Position numbers and translations under genes: made by a program. Below, one piece after another: positions 50,569-59,185 of a stretch of 64,000 nucleotides of DNA. The DNA is from Nostoc sp. S4 (GTDB lineage Bacteria; Cyanobacteriota; Cyanobacteriia; Cyanobacteriales; Nostocaceae). The notes under the pieces were generated by a model, which was given only the letters and a program-made list of their open reading frames with translations, was not told where the DNA came from and made no database searches. Numbering within the stretch: position 1 is the first letter of the stretch; each line of letters opens with the position of its first letter. The stretch spans positions 1 to 64,000 of the forward strand of contig JAQYWR010000004.1 in assembly GCA_029379225.1 (NCBI GenBank), given 5' to 3'.

Positions 50569-51483
50569 ATGTTGAACAACATTACTTTAAAAAACTTAAA
50601 AATAGGTGCTAAATTTAACTTACTTTTAATATTAGTTTTCATTGTCAGTATTTTGGGAAGCGGCGTTGCCTTATCTAGTGTACTTCAGGGGAGAGCGCAA
50701 AATGAAGTAGCTTCTCAAGCACAGATTCTCATCGAAATGGTGAATGCAGTTAGAAACTATACACAAAATCGTATAGATCCCTTATTAGAACCTAGACTAG
50801 ATACTAACCCAAGCTTCATGCCTGAAGTAGTGCCCACTTTTTCATCTAAAGAAGTATTTGAGAATTTTCGCAAAAAGCCCGAATATAAAAACTTTTTTCA
50901 TAAAGATGCCACACTTAATCCAACTAATTTAGCAGATAAAGCTGATAATTTTGAAGCTGAACTTGTGAAGCGTTTTCGTAACGAAGCCAATACTCTAGAA
51001 ATTACTGGTTTTCGCAACTTGCCAGAAGGCGAAGTATTTTATATTGCTCAACCATTAAAAATTACACTCCAAAAATGCTTGCGCTGTCATTCTACACCAG
51101 ATCGAGCTCCTAAGAGTCAGTTAGCAACTTATGGCTCGGAAAATGGTTTTGGCTGGCAACTCAATCAAATTGTTTCTGCTCAAATAATTTCTATTCCTTC
51201 CGAAGATATTTTTGCCAATGCCAGACGTACTTGGATATTAATCATGGTACTTTTGATTGCTATCTTTGGAATTATACTTTTCTTGATTAACTTTTTAATT
51301 AAAAAAGCTGTGATTCAACGAATCAAAAGAATAGAAAAAATTGCCCAAAAAGTCAGTACTGGTGACATGACTGCTGATTTTGAAGAGATATCTAATGATG
51401 AAATTGGTGGTTTAGCAGAAGCATTTAATCGTATGAAAGCTAGTTTAAGAATAGCTTTGGAATTGCTGAATAATCAGAGTTAA
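50569..51483 (+). CDS. Tll0287/DUF3365-type haem c sensor with HAMP and no output domain
   Basis: N-terminal helix (about 12-35, FNLLLILVFIVSILGSGVAL), then an extracytoplasmic Tll0287-like domain with a covalent haem c site CLRCH (Cys170, Cys173, His174), a second helix (about 222-247, WILIMVLLIAIFGIILFLI) and a HAMP domain (RIKRIEKIAQKVSTGDMTADF, GGLAEAFNRMKASL), ending there. In most relatives a kinase or chemoreceptor domain follows; none is encoded here and there is no sign of frameshift after the stop. It may act through a partner kinase. ATG at 50569, divergent from the PhnD-like lipoprotein, which may be its ligand-binding partner. Confidence 0.85.
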   Translation: MLNNITLKNLKIGAKFNLLLILVFIVSILGSGVALSSVLQGRAQNEVASQAQILIEMVNAVRNYTQNRIDPLLEPRLDTNPSFMPEVVPTFSSKEVFENFRKKPEYKNFFHKDATLNPTNLADKADNFEAELVKRFRNEANTLEITGFRNLPEGEVFYIAQPLKITLQKCLRCHSTPDRAPKSQLATYGSENGFGWQLNQIVSAQIISIPSEDIFANARRTWILIMVLLIAIFGIILFLINFLIKKAVIQRIKRIEKIAQKVSTGDMTADFEEISNDEIGGLAEAFNRMKASLRIALELLNNQS

Positions 51484-51594
51484 AAAGTTATGGGCATTGG
51501 CTAAAGAGGAAATGTCGACTGATGACTGATGAGCAAAGCCAGAGATGCTTTGCCCTCTAGCTCGCACATATCCTTAGACTCACTATTGCCTAAT

Positions 51595-52989
51595 TTAAGA
51601 GAGTAAGCGTTGCTGAAATTGTAAAGCTTTTTGAGCTTCGGGAATATTTGAGGCTAAAATTTTCACCAGTTCTACACGAGAAATTTGTCCAGAAGATTTG
51701 ACAGCTTTTTGGACTAGAAACTTAGCTATCGGGCCAATTAAATCAGCTAACTCCCGCTCGCATTTTTCTACAAAGCTGTCAGTTATGAGTTCAGATTCTT
51801 GGTTTGGTAAATTATTCGAGATAATTGTAGAGCGATCGGATTTAACAGTTAACTCCTGGAGTAGAGTAGGTTTCTCTAGTATAAATATTGTTTTATTGTG
51901 AAAATCAATTTGTTGATTTGGTCGCAGATGAAGTGCCAATTGACTAATTAATTCTTCAGAGTTGGGCGCAGACACCGCAACTTGTTGTAGTAATCTTGGG
52001 GCAACAGGGCCGACAAATTCTAAAAGAATTTTTTCTAAGCGATTATAATTTTCTGGAGACAGGATAGGAGCAGGCGCATACCCAATTAAATTTTGTTGAG
52101 AAAGTGAAGCTTGAGGGGGTTGTGTAAAAGATGAAGGTTGAGGTAATTGAGCTTCTACTCTCGTATCGAGATGCTCAAGCACCCTTAAAATTTCAGCCGC
52201 AGACTGATAGCGCTGTTTAAAGTGGTGTAGCACCATCTTAGATAGCACAGATGCCAACTCAGAACTGACGTTAGCCTGATGCTGCCAAGAAATTTCTCCT
52301 GTATCTGGATCTTCCTCAAAGTTTATCGGATGTAAACCTGTGAGTGCTTGGATACCAATAATGCCCAAGGAATAAATATCGCTGTTAGGGCGGGGTTTAC
52401 CTTGCCCCTGTTCTGTAGACATGTATCCTGGGGTGCCAATAATAATACTAGCCCCAGTTTGCCCTGCAACTGTCAGCAGTTGAGTTTGGATTTGTTTGAC
52501 TGCACCAAAATCAATCAGTACTAACTTCCCGTCTCGTTGCCGCCTGATTATATTGTCTGGCTTGATATCTCGATGAATAACGCTGTGGCTGTGAATAAAT
52601 TGCAGAATACCCAATATTTGTTGGAGCAGTTGAATCACTTGCTCTTGTGTCCAACGTTGATTGGGAGGCAATTCTACTTTAAGAGTATGCCCTTCAATAA
52701 ATTCTTGCACCAAGAAAAACTCTTGGTTGTCTTCAAAATAAGCTAAAAGCCGAGGGATTTGGTCATGGTTTCCCAGTTGTTCTAGTGTTTCTGCCTCACT
52801 AGTAAATAGCCGTCTAGCAGTTTCGAGAAATTCGGGGCTGCGAGTGACAGGCTTGAGGTGTTTGACAACGCATTTCGGGAAACCTGGACGGTGGGTGTCT
52901 TGGGCGATGTAGGTTTGACCGAACCCTCCTCCACCTAAAACTTGAAGGACTTGGTAACGTCCGTCTAATAACTGTCCTAACATTGTCAT
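51595..52989 (-). CDS. Ser/Thr protein kinase with duplicated C-terminal module
   Basis: The kinase domain (about 1-275) is complete: glycine loop VLGGGGFGQTYIAQD, Lys in CVVKHLKPV, HRDIKPDN, DFGAVKQ and GTPGYMSTEQ. Following a Pro/Gln-rich linker, the C-terminus holds two similar ~45-residue helical modules (ILLEFVGPVAPRLLQQVAV... about 325-365 and ELADLIGPIAKFLVQKAVK... about 420-460), sharing L..xGP.A..L.Q.AV spacing. No membrane helix, so it is cytosolic. The ATG at 52989 or 52983 is likely; a GTG lies at 52992. Single gene. Confidence 0.88.
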   Translation of the reverse strand: MTMLGQLLDGRYQVLQVLGGGGFGQTYIAQDTHRPGFPKCVVKHLKPVTRSPEFLETARRLFTSEAETLEQLGNHDQIPRLLAYFEDNQEFFLVQEFIEGHTLKVELPPNQRWTQEQVIQLLQQILGILQFIHSHSVIHRDIKPDNIIRRQRDGKLVLIDFGAVKQIQTQLLTVAGQTGASIIIGTPGYMSTEQGQGKPRPNSDIYSLGIIGIQALTGLHPINFEEDPDTGEISWQHQANVSSELASVLSKMVLHHFKQRYQSAAEILRVLEHLDTRVEAQLPQPSSFTQPPQASLSQQNLIGYAPAPILSPENYNRLEKILLEFVGPVAPRLLQQVAVSAPNSEELISQLALHLRPNQQIDFHNKTIFILEKPTLLQELTVKSDRSTIISNNLPNQESELITDSFVEKCERELADLIGPIAKFLVQKAVKSSGQISRVELVKILASNIPEAQKALQFQQRLLS

Positions 52990-52992
52990 CAC

Positions 52993-53490
52993 TTGCCTAA
53001 GTCCTCAAATTAATCTTGGCACAACTACCAGCTTTGGCAAGGTCTGTTGAGAAAGAAACTAGGTAGTGTTAAGATTCCAAGGTTTTTTGAGGATTGTACT
53101 ACAAGTTAATGACTCCCTAAACTCCAGAGCGACTTGCCGCTATATTATTGTTGAAGGTTTAATTTTTGAGAAATTGGCAATTTTTACCTCTTAAATTAAG
53201 TGTTGTTCAACAATGGTAATTAGTTATCACACCATAATTGAAGAGTTATGCAAAACTTATACTTTTTTAGGAACTGGTTAAAGGATTAGCCGTCTAAGGT
53301 GGAGAGTTATTTGTTATTAGTCATTGGGTATGGGAGTACTGTTAGCTTTTTTTTGTGCGTTTAGACCGTGGTGAGTTAGGAGTTATTATTCTCCCTCTGC
53401 CCCCTACTCCACCTCCCGTATGCTTACCCTTTTCATTCTGGGGTAACTTGGTTAACAATGGGTTGAATGTTTTTTAAAAAATTCAATCTT
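52993..53490. other. Spacer upstream of the MltA pair
   Basis: About 500 bp of AT-rich sequence with no gene seen. It must include promoters for the divergent kinase and for the small protein-MltA unit. No clear motif was assigned. Confidence 0.4.
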
Positions 53491-53745
53491 ATGCCTAGAA
53501 CTGCAAATGAATATGCCGTATACCTCCTACTTGAAAGCGGCCATCGGGAAGAAGTACGTTTTCCTACTATTCAAGAGTTTCAGAAGTGGTATAGTGGCGA
53601 ACTTGTGCCCAAGTCTGCTTCTACTGATTTTATTAGCGTCCCGATCAAGAATATTCAGGGAGAGTATATGGTAGTACGCCCTTCTCGGATCGTGGCAATC
53701 CGGGTAGAACCCGTTTTTAGTTCCAGCGTTGAAAGATTCAACTAA
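53491..53745 (+). CDS. Small conserved cyanobacterial protein preceding MltA
   Basis: 84 residues from the ATG at 53491 (MPRTANEYAVYLLLESGHRE); the frame opens at 53467. A compact alpha/beta protein with no signal or membrane helix; the pattern EEVRFPTIQEFQKWYSGE, then SVPIKNIQGEYMVVRPSRIVAIRVEP, suggests a small beta-sheet domain. Function unknown. Its stop codon immediately precedes the MltA ATG, so the genes are almost certainly cotranscribed and translationally coupled. Confidence 0.65.
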   Translation: MPRTANEYAVYLLLESGHREEVRFPTIQEFQKWYSGELVPKSASTDFISVPIKNIQGEYMVVRPSRIVAIRVEPVFSSSVERFN

Positions 53746-55017
53746 ATGATGAGAAAAACCCTTGCTTTGCTTTCCCTGAGTCTGGGAATTGCCTTTGTAA
53801 ATCCTCTTTTATCGGTTGTTGCTCAGGTTCCTAATTTAGTACCCTTGCCAATACCGACTACTCCCGAACTCCCGTCTCTACCAGTACCAATCACTGTACC
53901 TACTCCTGAGGTAACGCCACCGCTAAAACCAATCGCCATTGGAACAGATTGTACGCTGCAGCAGAGTTGCTTGGGTTGGGATGACCAAATTTGGAGTCAA
54001 ACGGGTAGAACAGGCGATCGGCAAGCTTTATTGGCTTCTATTGATAATAGTTTGCGTTACTTAGCAAAGGATGATGCGATCGCAGTGTATCAGAATTATC
54101 CCGTTAAGGAAATCACGCTCGATCGCGTTCGTCAGAGTTTATTACGTTTTCGCCAACTTGTTGTCAGTTCTAACTCACCAGGGGAATTACAAGCAGCTGT
54201 CCAACGGGAGTTTGTTTTTTACCAGTCTGTGGGCAACGATGGTAAAGGTACTGTTAAATTCACAGCTTATTATGAACCTGTTTACACCGCCAGCCGTGTC
54301 AGGACTGCAATATATAAATATCCCCTTTATCGGCTACCACCTAATTTCAGCCAATGGGCGAAACCCCACCCAAAACGAATTGCTTTGGAAGGGAAGGATG
54401 GTTTACTAGGAAATAAAAGTCGGTTGCATGGTTTAGAACTGCTTTGGTTCCGCGATCGCCTCGACGCATACATGGTACACATCCAAGGTTCCGCCCAAAT
54501 TAAATTAACTAATGGCCAAACAACATCTGTTGGCTATGCAGGTGGAACCGATTACCCTTGGACTAGTATCGGCAAAGAACTAGCCAAAGATGGCAAACTG
54601 CCTTTGCAAGGATTGACAATGCCACGTATGATCGCTTACTTCCGGCAAAAACCGCAAGAGTTGAATAATTATCTGCCGCGCTGGCAACGATTTATTTTCT
54701 TCCAAGAAACTGGTGGTGCTGGAGCTACAGGCAGTATTCATGTACCAGTGACCGCAGAGCGTTCCATTGCCACAGATAAGTCTCTTATGCCTCCGGGAGC
54801 GCTAGCCCTGATTTACAACTCATTTCCCTATCCTGCCAGTGGTGGCAAACTCCAGAAGCGTACTGTCAGCCGCTTTGTCCTTGACCAGGATACAGGAAGC
54901 GCCATCAAAGGCCCAGGACGAGTAGATTATTTTATGGGATCTGGGAAATTAGCAGGCGATCGCGCTGGCATCACAGGCGGTAATGGTTCACTATACTATT
55001 TATTGCTCAAGGAATAA
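53746..55017 (+). CDS. mltA: Membrane-bound lytic murein transglycosylase A (MltA)
   Basis: Cleaves peptidoglycan glycan strands to 1,6-anhydro products in the periplasm. A signal peptide covers about 1-27 (LALLSLSLGIAFVNPLLSVVAQ), followed by a Pro/Thr-rich linker. The MltA double-psi barrel (FTAYYEPVYTASR, FFQETGGAGATGSIHVPVTAERSIA) and the 3D domain with the catalytic Asp in PGRVDYFMGSG are present. 423 residues. ATG at 53746 directly follows the stop of the small upstream gene. No lipobox Cys is seen, so it may be soluble or anchored by its uncleaved signal. Confidence 0.9.
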   Translation: MMRKTLALLSLSLGIAFVNPLLSVVAQVPNLVPLPIPTTPELPSLPVPITVPTPEVTPPLKPIAIGTDCTLQQSCLGWDDQIWSQTGRTGDRQALLASIDNSLRYLAKDDAIAVYQNYPVKEITLDRVRQSLLRFRQLVVSSNSPGELQAAVQREFVFYQSVGNDGKGTVKFTAYYEPVYTASRVRTAIYKYPLYRLPPNFSQWAKPHPKRIALEGKDGLLGNKSRLHGLELLWFRDRLDAYMVHIQGSAQIKLTNGQTTSVGYAGGTDYPWTSIGKELAKDGKLPLQGLTMPRMIAYFRQKPQELNNYLPRWQRFIFFQETGGAGATGSIHVPVTAERSIATDKSLMPPGALALIYNSFPYPASGGKLQKRTVSRFVLDQDTGSAIKGPGRVDYFMGSGKLAGDRAGITGGNGSLYYLLLKE

Positions 55018-55068
55018 GTATTAAGTATGGGGCATGGGGAATAGGGTAAACAGGGCATTGGGCAAACA

Positions 55069-55168
55069 GGGAGTGTGGGAGGTGTGGGAGGATGGGGAAG
55101 AAATCTTTCCCCCCTCTCTCCCCACACTCCCCACACTCCCCACACTTCCCACACTCCCCACTCCCCAC
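55069..55168. repeat. G/C-rich nonamer hairpin (inverted copy of the 21.2-kb repeat)
   Basis: Left arm GGGAGTGTGGGAGGTGTGGG (from 55069) and right arm of CCCCACACT units (55120-55165) can pair. The centre GATGGGGAAGAAATCTTTCC (from 55091) is the exact reverse complement of the centre at about 21203-21225. On the minus strand the right arm has four G tracts (55109-55141). It touches the stop codon of the DUF5895 gene. Confidence 0.8.
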
Positions 55169-56038
55169 CTAATACGGCGGATAAGCAAAATCATCTTCAT
55201 CAGCATATACATAAGAACTAGAAACTCCTGCCATTGCCATTTTTGGTGTTTCTGATTTTACAGGTTCCTTGCCAAATTCTTTGTATTCTTCAAAAGTTTT
55301 GCAGATAATTGCAGATTCAGCACAATCGGAAGGAATTAAATATTGTGTTAAGGTTCCTACGGTAGGATGTTTGTAGTCTACAGTTGAAGCTACCAGAACT
55401 GTATTCGGTTCAATGCCTCTTTCTTCACACTCAATTATCGGGCAAAAAATCCCGTGGGCGTGGAACAAAGGGCCTTTTGCACTCAAGGGTTGCTTGCGAT
55501 AAATAGCATAAGCCTTTTCTAGTTCAGCAACGAAGCCACTAACTACTTTCCCTTGTTGAAATTCGCTGTAAGTTTTGCTAAAACTCGCTCCAGCAGCACC
55601 ATTAAGTGTTAATTGTAGTGGTGATTCATGTAAAAACTTTTTATTCTCTCCTACTATAAAAATTAGATAGCGAGTAAAGGTTTTAAATTTAAGTTTGTCT
55701 GCTAAAAAAGCATCATAATTATCTTTGAGCGTACCCAGTTTTAGACCAGTTTCCCGATCTTTGACAGACAATGGTCCGCGACGCACTATAACTAAGCGGG
55801 GAGTAGTGCTAATAAAGACCGTTTCGACTCCAGAGCTAAATTCATGCTCTACCTGCTGCCAATTATCATCTGGCACAAAACCGACAGCATTAGCATTATC
55901 CAGCTTAATCGCCAAACCGTAAGATTGTATACCATCTGTGCCATACCGAGGATTAATCATCTGACACCAGGGGATGACTTGAGAAGGCGGTGCATTAAAT
56001 TTCTCGTCTTCAAAGTCGAAATTAGCAGATGCTTTCAT
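55169..56038 (-). CDS. DUF5895 protein
   Basis: 289 residues, cytosolic, no signal. Recognised from the ordered motifs SQVIPWCQMINPRYG near the N-terminus, GFVPDDNWQQVEHEFSSGVE, and the C-terminal TVLVASTVDYKHPTVGTLTQ. The family is widespread in cyanobacteria, often on plasmids or accessory regions, and is of unknown function. ATG at 56038. It converges with mltA and ends against the G-rich repeat. Confidence 0.7.
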   Translation of the reverse strand: MKASANFDFEDEKFNAPPSQVIPWCQMINPRYGTDGIQSYGLAIKLDNANAVGFVPDDNWQQVEHEFSSGVETVFISTTPRLVIVRRGPLSVKDRETGLKLGTLKDNYDAFLADKLKFKTFTRYLIFIVGENKKFLHESPLQLTLNGAAGASFSKTYSEFQQGKVVSGFVAELEKAYAIYRKQPLSAKGPLFHAHGIFCPIIECEERGIEPNTVLVASTVDYKHPTVGTLTQYLIPSDCAESAIICKTFEEYKEFGKEPVKSETPKMAMAGVSSSYVYADEDDFAYPPY

Positions 56039-56367
56039 CGTTTTAGGCTATCAAGTGTTTTCTTAAACAAGTTTATCGGCAGTGAGTCGATCTTGGGGAG
56101 CCAATTTATGTACTCTGCCAAAACTTTGAAACAACTGCGTTGTGGTGAGCGATCGCTACGGGGGTAATCAAACTGCCATAGTAGTTTTTCCAGAGTAAGT
56201 CAGAATCAATCTATGTTGCAATCCCTGTTTAGTTTTTTAACAGCATATTCTCATTCAAATCGCTCTGGGGATTCAAGAGACTTCCTCTCTAAAAAATATC
56301 CCAGTGTTGAGAGTCAACAGTCAACAGTCAGCAACTTCAAACGAGATAATTTATTTGTTGGAATTCC
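56039..56367. other. Spacer, no gene
   Basis: A short plus-strand frame (56213-56434) runs into the 3' end of the HAD gene antisense and has no protein-like features. It contains GTCAACAGTCAACAGTCAGCA repeats near 56312, otherwise nothing. Confidence 0.45.
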
Positions 56368-57072
56368 TCAAGACTGTTTTGCTGAAATCAAAGCAGCAAG
56401 GGTCTTCAAATCAGGCACTTCTAAATCAGGTTGACTGACTGCTGATACAGTAGCACTAACTCCTTGTTCACCTGCTCGACGGTTCACCCAAACTGTTGAT
56501 ACTCCTAGAGATTTCGCTGCCACTATATCGCGATAAACACTGGCAGCAACGTGTAATATCTCTTCTATCGGTAAATTAATTCTCTCAATAGCAAGTCTGA
56601 AGTTGTTTAAGGAAGGTTTGTAGCTTTTAGCCTGTTGTGCTGTGATAATTTGCTCGAATTCCACCTCCAAGCGCTTAGCTGAGAAAGCAAAGAGATCGTC
56701 ATCTACATTTGAGATAATCACTAGTCTAAAATTTTGCTTGAGGTTTCTCAGTGCCTCAACTGTGTCGGGAAAAGGTAACCAGTACGCGATCGAATCAGCA
56801 AGTGAATTGAGTTCCTTAGCAGTTGGCTCAAAACCTATTCGCTCACCAAATTTCTGGACTACTCTCCTCAAAACTTCTCGATATTTAATGTATTCTCCTC
56901 GTTCGAGTTCTGCTTCAAATTCGGCAAAAAGTTCCAGAATTTGATTGTCATTTAAATCACTATTGTGTCTCAGCAACAGTGGCTTTAGTACCTCTAAGAT
57001 ACCGTTTTCCCAATCGATTAGGGTTCCATAACAATCGAAGGTTAAAGCCTTGTACTGATTGAAGTTAATCAC
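56368..57072 (-). CDS. HAD hydrolase, type II haloacid dehalogenase-like
   Basis: Cytosolic HAD-superfamily hydrolase. Motif 1 TFDCYGTLIDW has the nucleophilic Asp with Tyr at the +2 position, as in L-2-haloacid dehalogenases rather than phosphatases (DxD). Motif 2 is VIISNVDDDLF and motif 3 Lys is in SYKPSLNNF; motif 4 acidic residues are less clear (HVAASVYRDIVAAK). 234 residues, right for the family. GTG start at 57072 (the overlapping ATG at 57074 is out of frame). Substrate unknown. Confidence 0.82.
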   Translation of the reverse strand: MINFNQYKALTFDCYGTLIDWENGILEVLKPLLLRHNSDLNDNQILELFAEFEAELERGEYIKYREVLRRVVQKFGERIGFEPTAKELNSLADSIAYWLPFPDTVEALRNLKQNFRLVIISNVDDDLFAFSAKRLEVEFEQIITAQQAKSYKPSLNNFRLAIERINLPIEEILHVAASVYRDIVAAKSLGVSTVWVNRRAGEQGVSATVSAVSQPDLEVPDLKTLAALISAKQS

Positions 57073-57381
57073 ATTTTTATACTCTATAGGTAGATTAATT
57101 GTCTTCAGTTTTTACGAACCGAAAAACGGGTGAATCTATTTGCTGTTGGCTACATCTGCCGCTGTTATAGTCTTGTGACCATTATCTTCTATATCAAAGC
57201 AGAGTTTAAGTAGGTAGACAATCAAATAGCAACCTGTGTAAAACTAACTAAGCAAATGGGCACAACAAAACTCGACTATGTAAATAAAAATAAAGTATAC
57301 TAAAACCTTTTTGGTTATTGGCTTGTACCCGCTCTCGACAATAAATATTTAGTTAAGTCTAAGTGTGTGGGATAATGCTAC
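57073..57381. promoter_or_regulatory. Divergent control region with candidate promoter for the ThDP-KAS III unit
   Basis: A -10-like TATACT at 57296-57301 lies 18 nt after a -35-like TCGACT at 57272-57277, about 80 nt upstream of the ThDP gene. Otherwise AT-rich with no gene. This is a sequence-pattern guess. Confidence 0.3.
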
Positions 57382-59172
57382 ATGACACAGGAAATTCTTC
57401 CTAAAGTAGTTTGTATGGATGCTAAATTTGAGGATATAAAAGTCAATCCTAGTAAAAAATTAAACTTAACTGAACAGCAATTTCATAGCAAATCATCTAG
57501 AGCTTTTTCGGTAGCAGAGGCAGTGGTAAAAATTCTGGAAGAGATGGGAGTGCAGTATGCCTTTGGTGTTTCAGGAGGTGCGATCGCCCCAGTGTGGGCT
57601 GCATTACATCAAAGTTCCATTAAGGTGTTGCACTTTCGCCACGAAGCCGGAGCAGCTTTTGCGGCCACTGAGGCTTACTTTGCTAGCGATCGACCAGTTG
57701 TCGTATTCACTACCACAGGCCCGGGGATCACTAATGCTTTGACAGGGTTGTTGGCTGCCCGTTGGGAGGGCGCTAAGGTAATTTTTGTGTCCGCTTCAAC
57801 CTCCGCGCCACAGCAAGGGCGTTGGGCTTGCCAAGAAACTAGCACCTACACTATGCCCAGCACAGGTATTTTTACTTCGGGGTCAATATTTCATTATGCG
57901 ACTACTCTCGAATCCAGCGATCGACTTCCAGAGGTTTCTCGAAGGCTTAGTCTTGGGCTAGGACAACCAGGAGGATTCGTAACCCATATAAGTATTCCGA
58001 CAAATATCCAAACAAGTTCACTAAAGACTTCTTTGCCACAAGTAACTCTGTCTCAGAGTCTGGCAACAGCAACTGAGGAAACAATCGCCGAATGTGTCCG
58101 GTTACTATCTGAGGGAGCTTTTGCCATTTGGGTAGGCTTCGGGGCGCGGGGTGCTGCAAAGGAGATTTGCCAGCTTGCTGAGAGGACAGGGGCTGCCGTA
58201 ATGTGTTCACCACGGGGTAAGGGTATCTTTCCAGAAGACCATCCTCAGTTTGTAGGTGTCACTGGCTTTGGGGGGCATGAGTCAGTTTTGAGATATATGC
58301 ATGAGCAACGTCCATTGCGCGTGCTGGTGCTGGGAACACGTCTTGGCGAACTGACATCGTTTTGGAACCCAGAGATGATTCCCAAGCGAGGGTTTTTACA
58401 TGTTGACATAGACTCAAAGGTGTTAGGAACTGCATATCCATCTGTCAAGACGTTCGCCATCGAGTCCGATATAGGAGTATTTGTGAAAGCATTATTGAAG
58501 TACTTTCCAGATCGTCCTAGTACGTCAAAAGTTCCGTCACGGCCAATATCTAGGCGCGATGTAATCCATCTACGTGCTGATGGGGAAGTGCGACCAGATG
58601 TGCTGATGAATATGATTCAACGGTTGATTGTCGAAGAGAACAATGCAGTTGTGATGACGGAGGTGGGTAACTCCTTAGTCTGGGCAATTCACCTGCTGCA
58701 ATTTGCTAAACCGTGTCGTTTCCGGGTCAGCACTGGCTTCGGGTCTATGGGACATTTTGTGACTGGTGTCGTGGGTGCTGCTTTAGCCCGGAATGGCAAG
58801 GCGGTTGCTATTGTTGGAGATGGTGCCATGCTCATGAACAGCGAGGTAAACACTGCGGTAAAATACCAAATTCCCGCCGTCTGGATTGTACTCAATGACG
58901 GGCGCTACAATATGTGCGAACAGGGAATGACGTATCTGGGCTTCAACAATGTGGATACAACCATTCCCCAGGCGGATTTCCTTAAGATTGCTCAGGGAAT
59001 GGGAGCTGATGGCATCCGTGTTCAAAGCGAGTACGACATTCAAGCAGCGCTAGAGAAAGCGATGACATTCCCTGGTCCATTTGTTGTTGATGTAGTCATC
59101 GAACCTAACAGCCCCGCACCAATAGCAAGCCGTCTCGACAGTCTGATTTGGCAAGGTGCTACGAATTACTGA
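57382..59172 (+). CDS. ThDP-dependent acetolactate-synthase-like enzyme
   Basis: Thiamine-diphosphate enzyme of the acetolactate synthase/pyruvate decarboxylase superfamily. The Pyr domain starts near residue 42 with cofactor-activating Glu88 in HFRHEAGAAFAATE; the central Rossmann-like domain follows; the PP domain has the ThDP/metal motif GDGAMLM (Asp480) ending at VLNDGRYN. A ~40-residue N-terminal extension is unusual. 596 residues. The gene lies 13 nt upstream of a KAS III-like gene, not beside ilvN/ilvC, so a role in branched-chain amino acid synthesis is unlikely. It probably makes an acyloin or decarboxylates a keto acid for a specialised product. Scytonemin enzyme ScyA is a related precedent, but no other scy gene is present. 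Confidence 0.87.
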   Translation: MTQEILPKVVCMDAKFEDIKVNPSKKLNLTEQQFHSKSSRAFSVAEAVVKILEEMGVQYAFGVSGGAIAPVWAALHQSSIKVLHFRHEAGAAFAATEAYFASDRPVVVFTTTGPGITNALTGLLAARWEGAKVIFVSASTSAPQQGRWACQETSTYTMPSTGIFTSGSIFHYATTLESSDRLPEVSRRLSLGLGQPGGFVTHISIPTNIQTSSLKTSLPQVTLSQSLATATEETIAECVRLLSEGAFAIWVGFGARGAAKEICQLAERTGAAVMCSPRGKGIFPEDHPQFVGVTGFGGHESVLRYMHEQRPLRVLVLGTRLGELTSFWNPEMIPKRGFLHVDIDSKVLGTAYPSVKTFAIESDIGVFVKALLKYFPDRPSTSKVPSRPISRRDVIHLRADGEVRPDVLMNMIQRLIVEENNAVVMTEVGNSLVWAIHLLQFAKPCRFRVSTGFGSMGHFVTGVVGAALARNGKAVAIVGDGAMLMNSEVNTAVKYQIPAVWIVLNDGRYNMCEQGMTYLGFNNVDTTIPQADFLKIAQGMGADGIRVQSEYDIQAALEKAMTFPGPFVVDVVIEPNSPAPIASRLDSLIWQGATNY

Positions 59173-59185
59173 GAGGAGATGAGTT

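Noticed and set aside
55021-55255. Gly/Ser/Val and Pro/Thr/Leu-rich frames near 55.1 kb
   Set aside because: Translations of the hairpin repeat on either strand.
56213-56434. 73-codon plus-strand frame
   Set aside because: Runs antisense into the HAD gene and has no homology features.
57382-59172. ThDP gene as scyA of a scytonemin cluster
   Set aside because: No scyB, scyC or other scytonemin or aromatic-biosynthesis gene is nearby; the neighbour is a KAS III-like gene instead.
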